DNA from: Cristatella mucedo
Lineage: Eukaryota; Bryozoa; Phylactolaemata; Cristatellidae
Assembly: GCA_009760855.2 (NCBI GenBank)
Contig: WPIO01000009.1
Coordinates: 5,462,001-5,526,000, forward strand
DNA length: 64,000 bases
Direction: 5' to 3'
The notes beneath the pieces were generated by a model that was not told the origin of the DNA, made no database searches, and saw only the letters and a program-made list of their open reading frames with translations. Shown piece after piece: positions 58,689-64,000 of this stretch. Each line of letters starts with the position of its first letter. The stretch's first letter is position 1. The position numbers and the translations under genes are program-made.

Positions 58689-59347
58689 TCAGGTATCCCC
58701 TCCACCCCGCCACCTGGTGCTTCTCCTGTTTGCCAGCCGATTTGCAAGCCGGGAAAACCGAGTCGCAGCATCTTGTCGGAGATACTTTATACTGTCCTTC
58801 GTGATGATTCTTGAGATATCCTCTTCTGCCGTGAAACGAGCATCCTGAGTGAGTTCTCTAGGCATCTGCGTCCTTCGGTGGATTTTTCGTTCATCTGCAA
58901 CACCCACAACTCGCATCTCCTTTTTTGCATCCGGTAGATACTCCTGGCACGGGTCTTCTCTGAGTCGTGACAACTCAATCTCAAGAGAGTGGGTGTCACG
59001 AGAGGCGTCTTTGAAGTTCATCTTTGGATGCTGCAGTCAATCTTCCTTAAGATGGTGTACCAAAATGGCGACAGAGATAAAAAGTTAAAGTTCAAAATAC
59101 AATGTAGGAGAGTGGTAGCTTCACTACTTGTTTCAAGTGTTCCATTTCTCAGTTCCAACCTCAGATTTGATCCTGAAAAGAGTGAGTAGGTGCTCTCACT
59201 TGTTCCTAAGAAGGTAATGACAACGGAATCTTGACTTGCAGCATTTACACCTGCCAGGTTCAAGCTGTGGTTATCAAAGTTTATGAAAATTTCCTTTTCA
59301 TTTCTGGACAGCAGTCTTTTTTGGACACCTGACAAGTTGCCAGGCAT
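58689..59347 (-). pseudogene. hAT-type transposase remnant (DUF4371-like)
   Basis: Two minus-strand frames, 59347-59018 and 59021-58689, overlap with a frame change. The first has NFDNHSLNLAGVNAASQD, VVITFLGTSESTYSLFSGSN and FLSLSPFWYTILRKID; the second MNFKDASRDTHSLEIELSRL and RFTAEEDISRII. This order is typical of the RNase H-like/insertion region of zinc-finger MYM-type hAT transposases. Only the middle part is left. Confidence 0.65.
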
Positions 59348-60040
59348 GACTGCTACGCTGTCTTAGCACAGCCAGTTAAGTAAGCCTTTCGCGATCAGGT
59401 TGTACAGGAGAAGCTCGACGCATTTCTGCTGACCGAGGCGCCGATGACGCCTTGCTCTGGTGGCGGTGTATATATGAGACCATCCCATCAGGGCTGCCAT
59501 TCTTTCAGTCCACGTGATCTGAGAAAGTGGGCGGTAGGGTTGCTGTCGCTTTTCGCGAATCGTTTGGCTATAAGACCAGCGGGCGTTTCGTACGGGCCAT
59601 CGTTTGAATCAGCTACTACCATAGCCTCATAAAAAGACCACGTCTCTCACAGTATTGTGATCTACCGAGCTCTTTCCGGCCGTGCAAGCTTGTTTATGGA
59701 GGTGTGTTCCGAGTTTCTGACTACAATATTCGGGTGTGGCATGCCTTTATTGATCACGGGTAGTTTTAAAATTCACGATGACAACCCTAGCTACAACCAG
59801 GTCCGCTCATTTCTCGACCGTCTAGATAACTTCGGTTGGTGGCGTAGCAAGAGGCGGAGGAACGGCTGTCCCCCGGGCGCCAAGGTCAAGGGAGCACCAA
59901 AAGCAGCAAATGAAAAAATTATGTATATTTTTTTAACTAATTGGTGTGAGAAGCATGCTTGCAGAGTTGGACCAAGCTAGACGTGGCTGGCTGTGCCAGC
60001 CTGCCACACACGCCAGAGCTCATCCGGTTCTTGCAGTGTT
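59348..60040. other. Intergenic stretch
   Basis: No gene recognised. Confidence 0.4.
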
Positions 60041-60152
60041 GGATGTCTGCCGTCAGGTCAGGATGTCTGCCGTCAGGTCAGGATGTCTGCCGTCAGGTCA
60101 GGATGTCTGCCGTCAGGTCAGGATGTCTGCCGTTAGGTCAGGATGTCTGCCG
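60041..60152. repeat. 20-bp tandem repeat, five full copies and a partial one
   Basis: Unit ggatgtctgccgtcaggtca at 60041, 60061, 60081, 60101 and 60121 (last with one change), then a partial copy. Near-perfect identity indicates recent expansion. Confidence 0.97.
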
Positions 60153-61400
60153 CTCACTCGAACTGTTCACCTCCAAAATAGTAAGCTTAAGAAGTTCATA
60201 AGTGAGTTTGTATTTTAGATTTTATCCTACTTAGAAACATCGTGTGCATTGAGTCTCCTGGCGCTAGCATGTAGACAGGACCTCGGCACTTCCAATTTTC
60301 CCAAGCGTTTTTACCAAGCTCTCCCGAGGCTCAACCTCTTTCACGGAAGATGGAGTCAACGGTGTGAAGGTAAGTGTTACTCCAGACCAGCCTCCGTGAA
60401 CCGCATTTTCACTGCGGCTAATGTGTATTTTTGTATTTTTTGTATTTTTATTTTTTGTATTTTTGTATTTTTATGCGTATTTTTTGTACATTTTCGGTCA
60501 CCCAAATCTTTTTTCCGACGACAAATGAGGAAAAGAAGCAAGCGGCGCTGCCCAGAACAGAAAGCGAAAACTTGAGAGAAGAAGAAAGAAGCAGGAGCAA
60601 GTCCGGCAAGAAGGTTCTAGAAAGGTTCCGTAAAGAGGTCGAGGCTGAAAAATAATGAAGACACAGAAAAACGCCAGGAAATGTTGAATGTCACGCAGGG
60701 GGGGATAAGGAAGAGCAGTTTGAGGAGGACGACAGCAAGCAGGACGGAGACATTTACAGGAACAGGGAAGAGGAGGAGGAAACGATTTAAGGCAGAAAGC
60801 ATGACAACGGACTGGTGAAACATGCACAACACTGATAGGTGGAAACTTCATAAAAAAAAAAAGATGTTTTTTCTCTGTGATGACGAAGACAGTCATCATT
60901 GGGGCCATGGAGTGCAGGTACAAGAGAATAAGATATGGAATCTGCCGCAATTTCCCAATGCCGACCCTGAATGAAATTGGCCACCTGAAGTTTGACCAAA
61001 CCTCGGTTTTACACGTCATTCTGCGGCAACTTTGAGCTGAACTATTACTACGAGGATCACGCCTGTTTCAGAACAAAGAAAGTCCATTTGCTGTAAAAGA
61101 TGGTCTAGCCATGAGGACAGCCTGGTTAAAGAGAACGCTTGCCAAGGGTGCCAGCCGGCAGAAAGTTAGCAGGACCTGGCTGGTCCACTCTTCCTCAAAA
61201 CAGTCGGCATATTGTTTCTGTTTTTTGCTATTCCCTATGTCCACCCAAAGTTCTCGATCGTCACTTGAATTTGCAAAAGGGTTTAGCCAGTGGAGGAAAC
61301 CTGAAAAACTAATTACCCATGAAAGCAGCCCTTCTCACCGGCAGGTTTTCACCGCATGGAAAGAAATGGACAGGATGCATCACACGCTTAGCTTTGCTTC
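60153..61400. other. Intergenic stretch
   Basis: (TTTTTGTAT)n-like run at 60424-60490. No gene. Confidence 0.45.
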
Positions 61401-61415
61401 CTTGGTTTGGTTTTC

Positions 61416-61463
61416 ATTGAATGCATTTGCATTTGCACGGCAATTGAATGCATTTGCATTTGC
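61416..61463. repeat. Direct repeat tgaatgcatttgcatttgc
   Basis: 19 bp at 61418-61436 and again at 61445-61463. It sits directly before a SINE A body. Confidence 0.8.
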
Positions 61464-61474
61464 CCCAACAAAGG

Positions 61475-61575
61475 TCCAAGTGAATGCACTTGATGACCAA
61501 GGTCGTGGACTCGAGCCCCGCTGCATACGTGAAGTACCTGGAATAGACATTAAGTTCTTTGGATATGAGTACGTC
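61475..61575 (+). mobile_element. SINE A, box B half and tail
   Basis: gatgaccaaggtcgtggact then cgagccccgctgcatacgtg and aagtacctggaatagacatt, as in the 10955 copy. Confidence 0.65.
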
Positions 61576-62029
61576 AGTCCGTGAGTTAGTCCGCGGGTCC
61601 CGTGAGTGTAAGCTGCTGACGTCACACTCACTTTGTGCCCTTTTTCTTATGTATGGGATTACTATGACAGTACAACTATATTAAGTGTCATGTCAATAAT
61701 ATCAACGATATTTTGTATGATTTGAAGACGAAGCTACAACATATAGTCTCATAGTTTAAACTCGAGATAGAATCGTGAATTGAATTATGAAATAGTGATC
61801 AGAATGCTTTTGAATGCTGCGTTACTTAACTGCGCATGCAAACGCTTGGGAGATTAAAGTCTCAATAAAACGGCTTTATTCTTTAATTAATTTATCAGGA
61901 GCATTAAAAAAATTTCCATTCAAGTATCTTGAAAGTAAGAGTTGTGTAAAAGATTTACTTGCTAGTTTTCGTGCGCAAACGCTAATAATTAATATATATT
62001 CAACTACTTACTTAAAGACTTTTAAAGAG
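61576..62029. other. AT-rich intergenic stretch
   Basis: No gene. Confidence 0.4.
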
Positions 62030-62357
62030 AAGCCCCGACTTGCGTCACGACATCTCCTGACTTGTTCAAATTTCAAAAGAAACTACAGACACATCTATTT
62101 ATCACAGAATTCAGTGTGTCCTGATTCGTCCTCAATGATGTGCTTATGCGTGGTGCTGACACTGTTGCATGCTGCCACTAACCAAACTTGCATGCTGACA
62201 ATGTGCATGTCACCCCTAACCGCGTTATCCTTGCTGCTTATTGAGCAAGCTACCACTAACCATTCGACTGTGTTTCCTTTGCAGCAAATTTAAAGTGCCC
62301 AGAAAGAGATTGAGTTCTCTGAGGGCACTATATCAAATGTATTACTATTATTATATA
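62030..62357 (+). mobile_element. LINE 3' end
   Basis: End of coding region (cttgcgtcacgacatctcct), 3' UTR and tail with outer stem GTGCC/GGCAC after one change, then ATT repeats. Confidence 0.8.
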
Positions 62358-62404
62358 GCAAAATATTCGCCTTTCCTCACAATTTTGCTCTGTACGTGTA
62401 AATT

Positions 62405-62560
62405 ATCCTTCTTGTGCTTGCGCGTGCTCAAATAGGGCATTCTATAGCTAACCAATTTACTTACTTCCCTTCCAGCATATAAAAAGTGTTTATAAAGATA
62501 TTTAGTTCTCTTGGGGAGCCAGATAAATTTTTTATCAGTATTTTTATTCGTGATATCAAT
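62405..62560 (+). repeat. Diverged LINE 3' tail
   Basis: ctaaccaatttacttacttc, ccagcatataaaaagtgttt, agatatttagttctcttggg. Same subfamily look as 21680-21962. Confidence 0.55.
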
Positions 62561-62574
62561 TAGCGTCCTCAGTA

Positions 62575-62660
62575 AAAGTTGCACAACCTCGGTCATTGAG
62601 TTAATTCACATCGACCTTGGTCGAGGCGAGAACCTTGACCGCTGGGCCAAGCCAGCGAAA
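62575..62660 (-). mobile_element. SINE A, tRNA-like part
   Basis: Reverse copy: acaacctcggtcattgagtt (box B side), gaggcgagaaccttgaccgc and tgggccaagccagc (box A side), uninterrupted. Confidence 0.6.
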
Positions 62661-63590
62661 GTCGAATGATTCTGCATTGCTGGCGAACTAGTTTTTCAGG
62701 ACAGGGAGCGCCGGGTGTTTGCATAACTTGCCCTGTCGCGCACTCTCCCAGCGAGTGCGCGAACTGTTGCTAGTACTCCCACCTCGAATTCACCGGATCC
62801 CTAAGGCTAAGGAAACTTGTGCAAATTAAACTGCAGCAATAAGGGAATGTTCCATGCTCATTTAGAATTTACACATTTCGAAGCGTACGTGCTGACGCTA
62901 CGTTCACGAGTCGTTCGACGAGGAGGAAGCGACGGTCATGGCTAAGCAGCCCCAGATGCCGATCTAAAGAGCCATGGGATTCGTCGATTCTATTCGAGCT
63001 GCACATTTCCGAAAGTGGCCGGCCTCCCGGTTCGTGGGCGCAGAGACTCGGCTCAAACTCTCGCTTCGACCGTCTGTCCCGCCTGAGTATGACTTTGCAT
63101 CTTCGACGTGTCAGCTAGAGACGCATCACCGGCTGAGGTAAGCTTTCTCTTCACCCGCACCGCCCCGCCCCCCACTGAACCCGTGAGTGTTTTGAGTGCT
63201 CGCGATGCTTGCAGGATTCAGCGCATCTTCGCAATCAGGGATCTGCCGATAATCTAGCCTCGAGACAGAACTAGGGAGGTGGCTGCTTGTTTTTGCAAGC
63301 CACCACAGCAGACACTCCCCAATCCTACGTAGGGATCGGACGCGATGGTTAGAAGATTGTTAGCAGATATCGTCAAAAGCGACGTAGAGCTGGATGGAAG
63401 CATCATCTCGATAGCCAAGTCCGCCTAAGTACAGTTTAGTTGTCGCGGCAAAACTTGGAGATGCTTAGGTAGCGGTACCAGAACCAAATAATTCCATGAA
63501 TTCGTGATACTCTGCCCAGATTTTACCGTCATCCTGTTTTTAATGGGCCTCCCCCCCCATGCAATAACAGTGTGACAGACGGTGCCTCAC
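62661..63590. other. Intergenic stretch
   Basis: No gene recognised. Confidence 0.4.
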
Positions 63591-63599
63591 TCGGCAGCT

Positions 63600-63815
63600 T
63601 GAAATGTCCATCGTTAGTTTCGCCCCATTATACCACCTCTCCCTCGCCTAATTTGACATAGTGGTGACACTTCTAATCAATCTCGAACCCTTTGGAGGCT
63701 GCTTCTTCAGTTCTTGTGCAACTAAAGACAGGACCTCTTGACAGACTACCGCCACGACATCCATTGACTTGCTGACATTTATAGAGAAACCAACAGCCCA
63801 CGGGATCGTCACAGT
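63600..63815 (+). mobile_element. Old LINE fragment (3' coding end)
   Basis: Faint match in order: ccccattataccacctctcc (for cacatcacaccacttctcgc) and cgccacgacatccattgact (for cgtcacgacatcccctgact). Confidence 0.4.
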
Positions 63816-63899
63816 ATATTCTTCGTCAGTGTAGATTCACGTAATTAAACATTCAAATATGTGCATGCTGTATCAATAGCTAGCGTGCACTCTTCTTGT

Positions 63900-64000
63900 T
63901 CATTAGCGCCACAATCAAGTCTGCTCACTTTCAGCTGCATAATACTGCTAAAACTTGGGCTTGTTTAGACAGGCATATCATAATTAAATTGTTCCGTGCA
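63900..64000 (+). mobile_element. LINE fragment running off the window
   Basis: acaatcaagtctgctcactt, tcagctgcataatactgcta and gcttgtttagacaggcatat encode TIKSAHFQLHNTAK..ACLDRH, the segment before AFVTSRLDFC in the family. Confidence 0.75.

Noticed and set aside
60041-60152. Possible CRISPR-like array
   Set aside because: Repeats are contiguous with no spacers, and the DNA is animal.

Overview
The window is animal (metazoan) nuclear DNA. It has two intron-bearing or animal-specific host genes (a RAB40-type GTPase with a SOCS box and a STUM/SPEC3-type membrane protein), a fragment of the proteasome gene RPN10/PSMD4, many 5'-truncated L2/CR1-type LINEs, tRNA-derived SINEs that share the LINE 3' tail, and long (CT)n, (CA)n and (ATT)n arrays. 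I cannot name the species; the sequence does not decide between invertebrate groups or an early chordate. It is not bacterial, so operons and ribosome-binding sites do not apply. Most of the window is repeats and their debris.

Layout. 1-5.9 kb: a visibly AT-rich block, all on the minus strand, holding a decayed protein-primed-type family B DNA polymerase of the kind found in Polinton/adintovirus-like elements. It is followed by several short ORFs, two of them clear paralogues, and closed at its right end by a 136-nt near-palindrome (two 51-nt arms, 34-nt loop) that looks like the terminal inverted repeat of the element. 5.9-11.1 kb: intergenic sequence with SINE and LINE tails. 11.1-14.5 kb: one almost complete but frameshifted LINE (minus) with endonuclease and reverse transcriptase. 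15.8-23.5 kb: many LINE fragments in both directions, a nested insertion and a 0.6-kb (CT)n tract. 23.5-30.4 kb: mostly unassignable sequence with microsatellites, a (CTG)25 run and SINEs. 30.4-31.5 kb: intact single-exon RAB40-like gene (+). 32.95-35.61 kb: a DNA transposon with 30-bp terminal inverted repeats carrying a broken transposase-like gene and, in antisense, two exons and an intron of RPN10. 36-46 kb: LINE/SINE copies, a Ty3/Gypsy integrase scrap, a 37-bp hAT remnant flanked by a perfect 8-bp target duplication, and more microsatellites. 46.35-54.50 kb: a two-exon STUM/SPEC3-like gene (minus) whose roughly 7.6-kb intron hosts an intact 460-codon Gag-like ORF fused to an alanine-rich heptad-repeat array. 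52.5-56.6 kb is GC- and CpG-rich, as expected around the STUM promoter. 56.5-64 kb: LINE remnants, a hAT-type transposase remnant, a 20-bp tandem repeat and SINEs.

The elements interact. The 3' tails of the LINE and of SINE family A share a two-part stem-loop plus (ATT)n, which explains how the SINEs would be mobilised, and paired changes in the outer stem (GCGCC/GGCGC versus GTGCC/GGCAC) support the fold. Insertions are nested: a LINE tail inside a SINE, and a different retroelement inside a LINE. Most exciting for follow-up are the hairpin-ended polymerase element with its paralogous small ORFs, the transposon that captured an intron-containing piece of RPN10, and the Gag-heptad ORF within the STUM intron.
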